This document shows, in pieces, positions 11,951 to 23,738 of a DNA stretch of 64,000 nucleotides. The translations under genes and the position numbers were made by a program. This DNA is from Puccinia triticina (Eukaryota; Basidiomycota; Pucciniomycetes; Pucciniales; Pucciniaceae), in the NCBI RefSeq assembly GCF_026914185.1, contig NC_070564.1, positions 4,340,001 through 4,404,000 on the forward strand, read 5' to 3'. Positions within the stretch are counted from its first letter, which is position 1, and each line of letters starts with the position of its first letter. Below the pieces are notes generated by a model. That model saw nothing but the letters and a program-made list of their open reading frames with translations. It made no database searches and was not told the DNA's origin.

Positions 11951-13006
11951 TGCCCGGTCGTATACAAAACTATTCTGGGTAAAATCCAGGAAAGAAACCG
12001 GAATATGGAGGCACTGGACCAACATGTTGGACAGCTTTTTGTTTTTTGCAGTGTCTTGAATTTTTTTGAATTGGCATTTTTTTTATACAAATTCATTCTC
12101 CAAGATGGCCAGAAGCTATTGGATTATTGGTTTCCACTGTGCCACAACCACATATACAGACCAATATGTATATAAATATGTACATAAGGGCTATTGTGGC
12201 AACTCTACCTACTTTCTGCACCGCATGGGTACAAAAGCAATGCCTTTAACCATACACAAAGGCCATCTGAGGATGTCCTACGAGTCGTAAAGCTTGCTGG
12301 ATGTCCTTGCAGAGGTTAACGGCTTGTTGAGTGGACTTGGGTCCCTGCGGGACAAGGCCTGTCAACTCACTTAAGTTAGAGTGATTTGCGGCAACGGTGA
12401 AACAAATACAATACATGTATCTGTATCTGCCTGTATTTGTATCTGTTTTGCACCCAATACTATTTATTTGTATTGTATTCAAAGACCAATACTATACAAA
12501 TGTATTCAAAATTTGGTATATTGTTGCAAATACAGCCCAACACAAGATACTGTATTTTTATCATTTTTGATAGTTCTTCTGTATACAGTCCACAGTGGCC
12601 AAAAACAAGAAAATCAAGTTTTAATAATTTATTGATACAATACTATGGTATTGTATCTTCAGGCAGATACAATACATTTTTATTTACAATTTTGTATTTC
12701 TCAACAGATACAATACACAACACCAGGAAAAAATTCATGTCAACTGGGGGCAGGTGACATGAAGTAACACAGGCTGAGACTCTGCCACAACTTCAGCACA
12801 ACTCTGTGCAATGTATTTCTTTACTCATTTGCGCATCAGGGGTGGGTGAGTAAGACTGAGTCTGCTCATCCACCAACATTGCTGAACTCCTGAGCTCGAA
12901 TGTTCGAGTTCAGACTTTTGTTCAGCTTCAGGGGGCTGCAAGGATATGTATGTATTACACCTTGAGAGCAAGTCTTCCCCAAGCAATTGTGTGGCCATTG
13001 ACACCG

Positions 13007-13280
13007 CCATCCAGCAGGGGCTCCCCTCCGCTCAATGGCGGGTACACACCGGCCATCAAGCAGGGGCTCGGCTCCGCTCGATGGCCGGTACACACCGCCA
13101 TCCAGCAGGGGCTCCCCTCCGCTTGATGGCCGGTACACACCGCCATCAAGCAGGGGCTCCCCTCCGCTCGATGGCCGGTACACACTGCCCATCAAGCAGG
13201 GGCTCGGCTCCGCTCGATGGCCGGTACACACCGCCATCCAGCAGGGGCTCACTGGATGGCCGGTTGGTACTGGCCACCAG
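13007..13280. repeat. Hairpin minisatellite, locus B, period 45-46 bp
   Basis: Units start at 13007, 13053, 13098, 13143, 13189 and 13234. Each contains CCATC(A/C)AGCAGGGGCTC and ends CGATGGCCGGTACACACCG, so the end of one unit and the start of the next form ATGGCCGG-TACACA-CCGGCCAT. This core has the same layout as the arrays at 53.7 and 54.2 kb. Confidence 0.85.
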
Positions 13281-13392
13281 GCAGAGGAGACTCACTTGGA
13301 TGGCCATGTGTACTCGCCATCGAGTCCACTCTGACCTAAACGCGGCGGGGCGGCCTCCTGGCAGGGCAGGTGCACTGTGCATGCTCGCTGCC

Positions 13393-13525
13393 CTAGCTTA
13401 ACACAAGCCCCTTGTTTCAGAGGGAGGCGGGTGAAACACCGCCGGGCCCCTCCCGCGGAGCGATTCAGAGGCTCGCTTTGCGAGGCTCCCCCGGCCCCTG
13501 AAACAAGGGGATTATGTTAGGCTAG
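13393..13525. mobile_element. Mutator-like palindromic MITE, 9 bp TSD
   Basis: Ends CTAGCTTAACACAAGCCCC and GGGGATTATGTTAGGCTAG; almost the whole 133 bp is one imperfect palindrome. Flanks are CTCGCTGCC (13384-13392) and CTCGCCGCC (13526-13534), a 9 bp duplication with one mismatch. Same terminus as 36498-36593 and 60816-61843. Confidence 0.8.
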
Positions 13526-14240
13526 CTCGCCGCCCGTGCTTAGCGGTTATGTACACTCGAACTTGCGGCGGGAGCCGTCTCGTTCCTACTCACAGGCTTG
13601 GAGCTATGTTGCGGCGCCCAAGGAGTCCCGAGAATCCGGGAGGGGGACTCCAAGACTCCTGTGTGAGGGTCGGGGAGGTGTGTTCCCCAGTCCGCTAGGG
13701 ATTCCCCTCCTCACGGCCTTGCATTGGCTTGAGGTCCCCTGAGAGGGATCCCAAGGGCCGAGAAGTGTCCGTAAGGGAGGAGAGGTTAGCCGAGCGGGTC
13801 CTCCGGGAGCAGGTGCACCCCAGATGGGTGCGAGGGCCAAGGCGTCAGACTACACGCGTGCGTGTGAATCCGGCAATCCCAAAGCACAGCTCATTTATGT
13901 ACATATGTACATATACATATACATACGTTTTCTGAGCAGAATATGAGCATGAAGTGAGCTGAACATGAATGAACCTGCTCATTGGAATGAGCAGTACAAG
14001 TGGTGGGCTGATTTTCAGAGTGGAGTTGGAATGGAGACCAAACTGGAGATGCCTTCACGTCACCTGCCCCCAGTTGACATGAAAATTTTCCTGGTGCAAG
14101 TATCTGAAGATACTGTATTGTATAGTATCTGTTTCACCGTTGTTTGCGGAGGCTCCCTTTGCGAGGGGTACTTCGCGTCAGCCATGCTGCACCAGGCCCT
14201 CCGAAGAGAGTCTGGTGTAAGTTGGTATAAGACAAATAGT

Positions 14241-14785
14241 CTTTGATGAGGTTGGATGTGCGTTAGACACAAGCGGATGCGGTGAGAACAGCACGGAGAA
14301 AAACCTAGACAATGTCGAAGGTGGTCAGCTTTGATGAGTTGAACAAATGTTGATTGGTTGGTCCATTACTAGCACACCTTTGATGAGGTTGGATGTGCGT
14401 TAGACACAAGCGGACGCGGTGAGAACAGCACGGAGACAAACCTAGAGAAGATGAGTAGTGAGGATAAGACTAAGAGACATGTGAGATGAGAAAAGGTGGA
14501 AATGGAAAACAGACCTAGACGATGTTGAAGGTGGTCAGCTTTGATGAGTTGAACAAATGTTGATTGGTTGGTTCATTACTAGCACACCTTTGATGAGGTT
14601 GGATGTGCGTTAGACACAAGCGGACGCGGTGAGAACAGCACGGAGACAAACCTAGAGAAGATGAGTAGTGAGGATAAGACTAAGAGACATGTGAGATGAG
14701 AAAAGGTGGAAATGGAAAACAGACCTAGACGATGTTGAAGGTGGTCAGCTTTGATGAGTTGAACAAATGTTGATTGGTTAGAGAA
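14241..14785. repeat. Three-copy tandem repeat, period 210 bp
   Basis: Units begin CTTTGATGAGGTTGGATGTG at 14241, 14378 and 14588. The second and third are nearly identical and 210 bp apart; the first is about 137 bp and lacks the internal block starting GAAGATGAGTAGTGAGG. No open frame runs through the array. Confidence 0.9.
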
Positions 14786-16130
14786 CCGTACAATTACTAA
14801 GATAGCGGTTTAAGAACTAATCAACTAGGTTACAACTTAGGACGGATGCGGACCAACTATGAGACTATCACTAGATATGCAGGATGGAAAGACAATGTAA
14901 TATGCATAACGTGTACCATCTAATAGTTGGCAAATCACTTGACAACCATTTTTCTTCTGATCCAGTCGATAATAATTTTTTTGCTGGAATAAAAGGAAGA
15001 GGTGGTCTCAATTCCTCAGCTTATATGCTCTGAAATGCTGTTCTGACTCTCCTGGGCACCTAACCAACCCCCAATCAAGTCAGAGAGGAGCATGATAGAG
15101 AGAGCACAAAAGGCAGCATGTAAACAGCTTGACCAACTCTTCAGGGCACCTAACCAACCCCCTGTTGAGTGATAAAGAAGTTGCCGAGAATGATGGGGGG
15201 GTTGGAGCCGGTGAAAACAGAAGCAGTATATATAGGAACCAGGCTGCTCTCCTGCCTGGTGAGGTACTTGTACTATTACAGGATTTATAACCAATCCTGA
15301 CACTGACACGTGTTTGAGTACTGCTACCATTGTATACATACACTGATACAGACTGATACTGATCCCACATGTTTGGTGGATTCTCAAAGCGGAAGCAAGG
15401 AAGGATGGCTAGATTAGAAACATGAAACGTGATTGACCAGAATTTCTGGTTCAGAGCCATTTTTGTCTAGGAGTGTCGGCTCAGGCACCATGTTTGGCTA
15501 GGAATGTCAGCTCAGAGCCATGGTGGCTGTTTTGTCGCGCCAGAGGCGCCGTCAGACCAACACCAAAGTGGCCGGATTGTTGCTCTGAAAGCATAACAAT
15601 GGCCGCTTTGTTGGTTCATTTGTCCATTTTGTCGTGGATTCACCGGCATTTCACAAAAAAACACGAATTTGGCCGTTTTTGTCGGTCCAGCGCCTCCATA
15701 CTGGAATGAGATTCCGGTCTGTTTCCTGGAATGAAGTCAAAGGAATTCCAACTTCATTCCGGCGCGGACCCATCTTTTCAGGTTTTGGGTTTAACCCGAA
15801 TTGCGATCGGAATGATTCCGGTCCTTCGACCACACCGGAAGCATTCCGATCGCTTTTTGGTTTTTCTTGCCCTCCAGTATCTTTACTGGATTCAAACTTT
15901 AAAACTTCACCTGTGGTGTACCCCCCGGGGGCCCGAAGTCTCGAGGGACTTTGTTAAGTTCGGTTCGAGAGGCTTTGTTAAGCTCGAAGATGCTCCTCGG
16001 CAAGATGCGCTCGTGGTATGCATCCCTAGTGAACCTCAGGTGAACCTGGGATGTCACTCATTTCTACCGCGCGCCAAAAAATTTGGCGCAGCCACTGTAT
16101 ACCCAGCGGACAGCAACCATTTTATTCGGC
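14786..16130. other. Intergenic region upstream of the ankyrin gene
   Basis: No gene is recognised. A diverged direct repeat around GGGCACCTAACCAACCCCC occurs near 15053 and 15143. The sequence just upstream of 16131 should hold the promoter and 5' leader of the ankyrin gene, but no distinct box stands out. Confidence 0.35.
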
Positions 16131-16814
16131 ATGTCACTGGCTCTCAGTACCCCATCGAACGAGGAACTCGAAGACTTGATCTTGTCTTGTCGATATGGAG
16201 ATCTGGAAGACGTTCGGGAGTTCGTGCGTCGGTTCGGGGTCCCTCCCTTAAGTGATTATCTGGACGAGCGCGGAAACAGTTGCTTGCATATGGCTGCTGC
16301 CAACGGTCACGAAGGTAAGAAAGCTTCTACAAGTTCTTTCTTTCATTTATTTTTTGGATCGTTTCTCATTTTGATTCGTCTTTGATCGTCCCCCACCAAT
16401 CTAGATGTCGTTCAGTACCTGTTGGAAAATCTAGAGAAGCCGAGTTCACTGCACCGAGCGAATCTGCCACCTGCCAGTAACACACCACTTCATTGGGCGG
16501 CGATGAACCATCATCTCCCGATCCTAAAGCTACTCTGTCCCCGACTGACGACCGAGCAGATATGCCAAGTGAACGGCCGGGGGATGAGTGCGATGAGCGA
16601 GGCGATGGGCTCTATCAACAACCTACCCCCTTCCGCCAACGAAGATCTGCCGTCAAACGGCGAAAAGCAAGATGCAGACCAGATCCCTATTCGAGAGCAA
16701 TGTGTCAATTATTTGGTCGAGATGATGAAGTTGGGCGACGCTGACTCCGACCCTCTCGATGTTCTTCCCTCGGATGACCAGCAGAAAAGCTCTCCTACTT
16801 CCGAGCTGGGTTGA
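16131..16814 (+). CDS. YAR1: Yar1-like ankyrin repeat protein, 197 aa, 2 exons
   Basis: Exons 16131-16314 and 16405-16814; the intron is GTAAGA...CTAG and splits the codon for Asp62. The start ATG at 16131 gives MSLALSTPSNEELED; the frame is open farther upstream but without another ATG. Two clear ankyrin repeats follow a short N-terminal helix: LHMAAANGHEDVVQYLLENL around residues 53-71, across the exon junction, and TPLHWAAMNHHLPILKLL around 88-105. The C-terminal half is acidic and low in structure, ending DDQQKSSPTSELG. Length, two-repeat layout and acidic tail match yeast Yar1 (200 aa), a cytosolic and nuclear chaperone that accompanies ribosomal protein uS3 (Rps3) to the assembling small subunit. 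Assignment rests on architecture; another small fungal ankyrin protein is possible. Confidence 0.8.
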
Positions 16815-17380
16815 ATACCCTAAGCAATTCTTGATTCGGCCAATCACCCTTAGTTGTCGGGCCTCGGAAAAAAAACAATTAATAGACAATCTTATCCATA
16901 TCCCAACTAGGCAGTAACAGCCGCTCCACACTTCTCTTTCTTTTATCTAGAGCGGACTGGGAATGTCCTTCACTGGATGAGCGGAGAAGATGCACAAGCA
17001 GGATGGGCTGGATAGACTAGGGATTTTCTAGGACCCAACACAATGAGGGTTTGATTGCTTGGCTGGCTCAGAGAGAGAGGGGATCATTTCTCTCTGAAAG
17101 CATGGGAGAGAAGAAATGCAAGAGAAGGAATGAAATGCTTACCTGGATCAGAGGGAGAGGGGATCAGTGCTCTGCTACGCCAGGGAAGGATCTAAGTGTG
17201 AAATTTGTTGTGTCACCTTGTGAACCCCAAGCAAGGGAGGGGGTTTACAAGAGATTGAGACTACCAATCTGGCAAGATCATTGACAAGTTTATGGAAAAC
17301 AAACAACATTGTTGAGACCAAGTGGATGGGACAATGACTAATTTTTAGAACAACACACCATGAAAAAAGTGATGTGAATA

Positions 17381-17546
17381 GGTGTCAGGTGACATGTAGT
17401 AACATGTGTTGAAAGACCAGTGGTACTCTGACAACACACCCCTTGAATAACAATGGCCCCCTTGTCATCATCAGGGGGTTTCAAGAATTGTTCCTGGCAG
17501 TAAGGTTGAAATAAAGGCTGGAATTAGCTTCATGTCACCTGACACC
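17381..17546. mobile_element. Small TA-flanked TIR element
   Basis: Ends GGTGTCAGGTGACATG and CATGTCACCTGACACC with TA on both sides. The subterminal CAGGTGACATG with GTAACA is also found next to the inner TIR of the element at 12392-14142, so the two may be related. No coding capacity. Confidence 0.6.
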
Positions 17547-17585
17547 TAGGTCCTAGTCCCCTCATTTTTTTCATGGTCACCTACT

Positions 17586-18011
17586 GTGATCCTTTTTGCT
17601 GACTGGGAAATTGTCAAATTTCTCATCAGTATTCTGAGCAAGTTTTACTTCATCACCAAGAAGATGGAAGGTGAAATCTCATTGGCTAGCATGATGCTTG
17701 CCAAATACAAATCTCTCAAGGGTTATCTGATCAAGAAGAAGGAGTCCAACACCAAGGTTGATTACAAGAAGATGTTCAAAAAGTTGATTGAAAAAACCAA
17801 TAAGTATCTTTACAAGGCTCTCAGTTGCAACAAAATTTTACTTGCAACCATCTTAAAACCAAGCTACCAATTCTTGGTCTTCCAAATGTGGTTCCCGTTG
17901 TACTACACATGTGCTCAAAATATCAGTCAACACCAATTTGACATGTGTAATGCCAATTGCAAAGCAGCTGCACCAGCCAAAGAGAAGCTACCCACCCCTC
18001 AAATAAATTGA
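17586..18011 (+). pseudogene. hAT transposase C-terminal fragment
   Basis: An open stretch of about 141 codons with no ATG at its start encodes ADWEIVKFLISILSKFY, ITKKMEGE, LAKYKSLKGYL, then KTNKYLYKALSCNKILLATI and ends after LPTPQIN. The W..(V/L).FL...L..F...TK...GE...S spacing, followed by a helical block and ATIL-PSYQ, is characteristic of the region before the hAT dimerisation domain in rust-type hAT transposases. The N-terminal BED finger, the catalytic segment and the C-terminal dimerisation motif are not present nearby. It is a broken remnant that ends 66 bp before the TIR element at 18078. Confidence 0.65.
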
Positions 18012-18077
18012 TACACAGTTAGTCCCCACAAAATACTTTGATGCACCCAATACAATATGTATTGCATTGCATTGGTG

Positions 18078-18557
18078 CAACAGTGGGTCGCCACTTTACT
18101 CTACAATAACCGGGGCTGTAGAGTAAAGTAGCGAGCTGCGCCTAACATTTTTACAGTTATTTTTAACGCTAGCGCGCAGATAGTCGCATCACGGTTATCG
18201 TAACTGGCCTTTTTTTGTACAGCCGTTACTAGTAAAGTAATGTGTTATTGAGAAAATTAACATGTTACTAATAAATTAAGGGTCAAATTGGCCATTATCA
18301 AGCAGAGCAACACTTTATTGAGCAGTGAAAGGCCAAATCAGCCCTGAAATGGCCTTCTCTTGCTCAATATGTTGATAAATAGCTGCTGCTCTGCCCATAG
18401 ATATCCTAGCGGCATTGAAAAAAAAAACCCCGCCCGGTGCAATATCAATATTGCACCACATTTCCCCATTGCTACTGGTCTGGTTAGCGTAGAGGGACCA
18501 AAAATTGCTACGATAACGTTACGATAACAATAACCGTAAAGTAGCCACCCACCGTTG
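18078..18557. mobile_element. CAACAGTG-type TIR element, copy 3
   Basis: Ends CAACAGTGGGTCGCCAC and GTAGCCACCCACCGTTG. Flanks are ATTGGTG (18071-18077) and ATTGGTA (18558-18564), a 7 bp duplication with one mismatch. The interior repeats GTAAAGTA/TTACTAGTAA-like and CGATAACGTTACG words. Non-coding. Confidence 0.8.
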
Positions 18558-18864
18558 ATTGGTACATCAGCCAAAATTGGCAATACATCCAATATATATC
18601 AATATCACATTGGTTTTAAGATGCAATACAGGTGATCCACCACTTGTGCATTGGTTTAAGCAATGCAATTCCAATTCCATGCAATACATTGGTAGTATGT
18701 GAAGCCAATAAAGTGCAATATCATATTGTGTCACATGTGTTTCACTGTTGTTAGAGGGGGTCAAGCATTGTATCAATCTCAAGATATGCGTCTGAGTTGT
18801 CTGAGTCTTAGAGTGAGTCAAGAATTGGATTTATCTTGAGATCTGAACCCAAGTTGTCTGAGTC

Positions 18865-19493
18865 TTAGAGGGATTGAAGCATTGGATCAATCTTGAGATC
18901 TGTGTCTGAGTGGTCTGAGTTGGAGGAATCTTCTTTGTCTGATTGAGAATTTGACTTGTTTGGAATTGCCAAGCTTGCCAATTGTTTCTTTTCCTTGTTT
19001 TTTTGGGATGCTAAATTGTGCCTCATCTCAAATTGTTTGAGCATTTCATGCAGAAGCATCTCCTTTTGGAGTTGCAGGGATTCTTGAGAGGCTTCATCTG
19101 GGAAGTCCTCTATTTTCTTGGAAATGATATCCATGTTTGTCTGGCTAACTTTGGTTCTGGCAATATCATGATGGATTATTTTTTCATTTCAAGGGTTTGG
19201 GCATGGTAGTTGGTTGAATGGCTTGAAAATATCTTGATCTTCTTGGTGTTATACCTTTCTGCCTTCATCACACGTTTGGAAATTGGTAGAATGAACAGGC
19301 ACTTACAGGAACGTTTGGATCCTATACCAGGAGCAGGGTTTGATTGAGATGTGTTTAGCACTGAATCTGTTTGATTTCTGGGGTAGATGGTGTTAGAGCT
19401 GATACCAGAGCTGCTGAACCATGACTGCCACGGTTGTTGAAATGATTGTTCCACTTTGGCAAGTCCTTGACGGTGTAGGGACTTGTGGGACAC
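18865..19493 (-). pseudogene. Unrecognised decayed coding remnant
   Basis: Two successive minus-strand frames look protein-like. The upstream one (19493-19176) encodes SHKSLHRQGLAKVEQSFQQ followed by SWFSSSGISSNTIY. The downstream one (19134-18865) has a helical block KKIEDFPDEASQESLQLQKE, a K-rich segment and an acidic Ser/Asp tail with SDKEDSSNSDHSDTDLK. They are separated by a stop and a frame change. Such acidic-tailed blocks are common in fungal DNA-transposon proteins, but I cannot name the family. Could also be chance. Confidence 0.3.
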
Positions 19494-19796
19494 TGAATGT
19501 TTATTTGGTTAAATATCCTCTGAGGGGAAATAAATTGTGAACAGGTTGAAAATCTATTACTACTTACGGGTGGTTTGAAAGAACTGCCCCTCTAATGGTA
19601 CTATGCAAATAACTAAGAGTCTTGTAATCAATATTTATAAAGATGTGGCTGATTCCAAGATAGATCTTACTTTTGTATATTAATCTCTATCAGACCTAGA
19701 TACCTCAAATCACTAATCTTGCAGATCTTTTAGAACTTCTGATGATGGGGGATAATATAATCCAGTGGGATTAATTATGTACAATTTTTGCTGATA

Positions 19797-20222
<426 letters not shown>

Positions 20223-20552
20223 TGACTCAAACTTGACACTACCACTACCATTAAACTACCACTGTAACTCTAATTAAACTAACCACTGTGACCAAAAATT
20301 CCTAGGCAAATGGGGAAAAATATCTGCTGAGGGGGGGAAAGAGGCCTTATTTTGAAGGGTGAGGGAATTTGGCTCCAGGGGAACTCCTTGTGAGGGCAAT
20401 TTTCCTCCCCAATTTTATGTAGCGCCCGCGTGTGGTCCGATCCGCATGAGGCTCCTCGGATCATCGGACTCGGATCCCCTGGACGCGTCCCACTTCAGCA
20501 ACGCCCAGCACAACACCACCCATTCTCAGACCAGCCTCCCAACCCTGCTACA

Positions 20553-23251
20553 ATGCCACCCCGAGCTCGACCCGTAAACTCAGACGCTTTTCACGGCTCG
20601 TTCGATCCCGGGGTCACTGGACGGTAAGTTCTGCCTCGTTTTCATTTCTCCCCCGCGAACGGCTAAAAAAAAAACTCATAAAATTAATAAACACGCACAT
20701 ATCACCATCTTCCTACAGTCGAACCGGAGTAGCACCCCCCCTCAAAGTGAGAAGAACGTCGAACGGAATCGAAAATTTCTCAGATTATTTTAACTCTCCC
20801 AGGAAAGATCCGAGCGTGTCGCCCATCCAATCCTCGAAAAAGCGCCCACATGACGAGCAGATACCCCAACGAGTCAGGAACGATCGTCCTGATATGTTTC
20901 ACGAAATCGGCGAACGCGGAAGGTAGGGTTCTTTTCTCGTTTTAGTGCTGTGGCTAATCAAGTCCATTCACTCAACTGCAACTCCTGTTGCCGTCTTCGA
21001 TTCTCATTTCAAAGGAAAACGGGAATTAGTCCACCCAAGAATTCGGTGCGGGACGAAAATGGATTCGAAGACTTCGAAAACTATCTAATCAAAGCTACTG
21101 AACAAACCAACAAAGGAATCGCAAGAGAGAGGAGGAAGAGCATGCGAAGGAAATCTATTAACCAACCTCTCCACGCCCGGAAACTGTCTGTTGCCACGTT
21201 TGTAGACGATGGAGATGATGACGAGGAATTCTTGGAGGAAAGCATGAGTCTTGATACACCTGGTCCGTCTCTGCGTTAAACAAAAGATACAAGTCCAAGT
21301 ATATATATTAAAAATTCCTTCTATTTATGTCTTCGCCTTAATGCTCAAACCTCTAAAGACGCCAGCGCCTTGTATCATCAAGAATCACACTCCATGCAAT
21401 CAGACTCCGGACCCTCAAATCAAATCCATCCTGATCAACGTAAAACTCGGTCGGGACTCTCAGACGCGATAGACCAATCAATACGAACTCCTGACGGCTC
21501 TGACTTGATTGACTTCGATGTGGTTCCTGAGGGTCCAATTCACTCAACCTCGCGTCACAAGTCGCAGGATGAACAGCCGATGACAGTACAAGAGGATGAA
21601 GACCAAGAAGATGAAGAAGATGACGTGCAAAACTCGGGAGGGATGCCGGCTAACGAATACGATGATGACTCCGTTGCTAGCGATGGATTCGATCCACCAC
21701 CCCCTCCACCAGAGGAATCAGTAGAAGATCCCGACATGGGCAATCCTGCCGGATTAGAGGATATCGTCGAGGCTGAGGAGGAAGATGATCAGGATATCTC
21801 GGCTGGGCCGAGTGGGCATGCGGATTCGTCTAATGCCAAGCCGGCCGAGCCCCCGAAACCGCGGAAAAGGAACCCTAATCGTGAGTGATCCTTCTTTCAT
21901 GTTGGTTTCAACATCGATTCCACGGTTGACCGGACATTTTTATTGCGATCCAGCTCCTCCCCCAGCAGGAGTCCGCCGAGGAGAGCGACATCGTTTTGCA
22001 CGTCTAGCACACTGGAGAGGCGAACGAGTGGTCTACGGCCGAAGTGTGACGCCGGATGGGACCCAAAAAGTCATAGGCATGGTCGACGTGGTCCGGGTGC
22101 CGACGGAGCCACCAGAGTCTTTCGCCGCAAGACGCTCCCGACGTGGAGCGGCCACGAAGATCAAATCAGAGAGCGTGGCGCCCCGAGACATCTGTGATCA
22201 TCTTCCGCCTGAGGAAAGCTGGGATTCCGAAACCCTGCCTAATGCCATCGTCTACAGCGCCTCGAAGCAAAAAGACGTCGAACGCGTCGTCGCATGTACG
22301 AAGAAAATGGTCGCTATCAACGTAGATGACCAAGCTGGAATGCCCAACGCGTTCCAGTTTCAAAGAGTCTTCAAGCAATCAGATTTTTCCGCCGGCGGAT
22401 TGATGCTTATCCCCCCGGGTGGTGGTAAACCACTCAAACCATCCAAGGACAACTGTTATGTGCATCTCGTTCAACTAGTCTCTTCTTTTTGTCGTCTGTC
22501 ACTGATATTAATTTCCTTTTCCTTCAAAAACAAAAAAGTTTTTTACGGTTTTGGAAGGCGCGGTGTCGGTACATATACACCGAACTACATTTGTTATGGC
22601 TCCTCAGGGCGTATTTTGCGTTCCTCCAGGTTCGTTGAGAGAGTAGACTTTTCTCTCTACACGAGAAACCAAGCTTAAATCAATTGGGTTGGACTCAATA
22701 AACATCGACGTATTGTTTTAATTGACAACTTGTTTCATTCATTTCTCGCTATCAACCGCCAAAAAAACCATGCAACAGGAAACGTCTACTCGATACGAAA
22801 CATCAGTGAGAGGACGGCTAAATTAACATTTTCTCAATCTAGAAGAGTGACCGATGCAGACTCAGAGGTTGATTCGGACGAAATAGACCCAGAACATTCA
22901 ATTCTGCAATCCGGACTGAACAATCCATCGACATCCACCACCATCCCTTCCAAAGCCCGCCATCATTCTCAGCCCGACCAGTCTCCCACGGATCCCGCCG
23001 CCGACAATCCGAAGACAAAGAAGAAGAAAGCTCCGCAGAAGGACACCAGTGCTACGAGCACTAATCCTCCCGCTAGGAAAAAGAAAAAGACCGTGCTCGC
23101 GATGAAGAAGAGGAAGAAGACTGGAAAGCAGAAACAAAAGGAGGAGGAGCAGCCAGCAGCCAATCAACCTGAGAAAGAAGAGGAAAAAGAAGAGCAAGGA
23201 GAACAAGACGAAGAGGAAGAAGAAGAAGAAGAAGCACAGTCATCCTCTTGA
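20553..23251 (+). CDS. CENPC/MIF2: CENP-C/Mif2 centromere protein, 704 aa, 7 exons
   Basis: Exons 20553-20623, 20719-20922, 21015-21262, 21359-21880, 21954-22459, 22539-22629 and 22779-23251; all introns are GT-AG and the join is open for 705 codons. The product would link CENP-A nucleosomes to the outer kinetochore. The N-terminal motif GRRTGV (23-28) followed by NGIENFSDYF matches the Mif2 segment that contacts the Mis12/MIND complex, and a second version (RKTGI at 92-96, NGFEDFENYL) follows. The CENP-C motif is at about 355-376: VRRGERHRFARL then HWRGERVVYG, with the expected Arg pair and Trp369. An acidic, disordered region precedes it. The C-terminal cupin dimerisation domain (about 460-571) is assembled over three exons, with LIPPGGGKPLKPS, FFTVLEGAVSVHIH, FVMAPQGVFCVPPG and NVYSIRNISERTAKL. 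A long Lys-rich then Glu-rich tail (572-704) is unusual compared with yeast Mif2, which ends soon after the cupin. Confidence 0.92.
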
Positions 23252-23738
23252 TCATCAATTCACTTTTCCCTTATTCCACTCTTGCTCTTGGTATACCAGT
23301 TGACTTTTCGTTGTTTCTTCTGATCTCAACTTTCACTGACCCGAGTCGCAGGGGACATGATAGGGGTTTTTTTGCTAAACAATGTATCTTTCTTGAATCT
23401 TCTTCTCTTTTGAAGTCCCACCAAATACATACGCATCATGTGTAAACAAAGAATCCATCCCCCTTCATCCGCCACTTTTGCTCCCTCTTTTTTTAGGTAG
23501 TTAGATGAAGTTATCTTGTTTAGGATGATTTAATTATTTATTAGTATATCACACCATCCTTCATCACTTGTTGTAATCTTGTAAAGCTTGTTAGTCAGTT
23601 CTAGTTTTTCTTGTTCTTTTTTTTTTTTGACTAAAATCTCTCCTTTTGTGCACAGACTTACTTCACTGCACACAATGTGAAAATGAAGCTGATGATCAGA
23701 TTGGCAGACATAGTTTACACATGGTTTTTTTGTTTTAG

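Larger units (their letters stand above)
12392..14142. mobile_element. CAACGGTG-type TIR element, 1.75 kb, 7 bp TSD
   Basis: Ends CAACGGTGAAACA and TGTTTCACCGTTG, flanked by TTTGCGG at 12385-12391 and 14143-14149 (exact 7 bp). The subterminal 330 bp on the left are iterations of ATACAATAC and GTATCTG words. A second inverted pair, TCAACTGGGGGCAGGTGAC at 12738 and its complement at 14059, lies inside. It contains the minisatellite at 13007-13280 and the palindromic MITE at 13393-13525. No transposase frame is seen. Confidence 0.75.

Noticed and set aside
13007..13280. Possible CRISPR-like array of regular repeats
   Set aside because: The units are contiguous without unique spacers, the host is eukaryotic, and no cas gene is present; it is a minisatellite.
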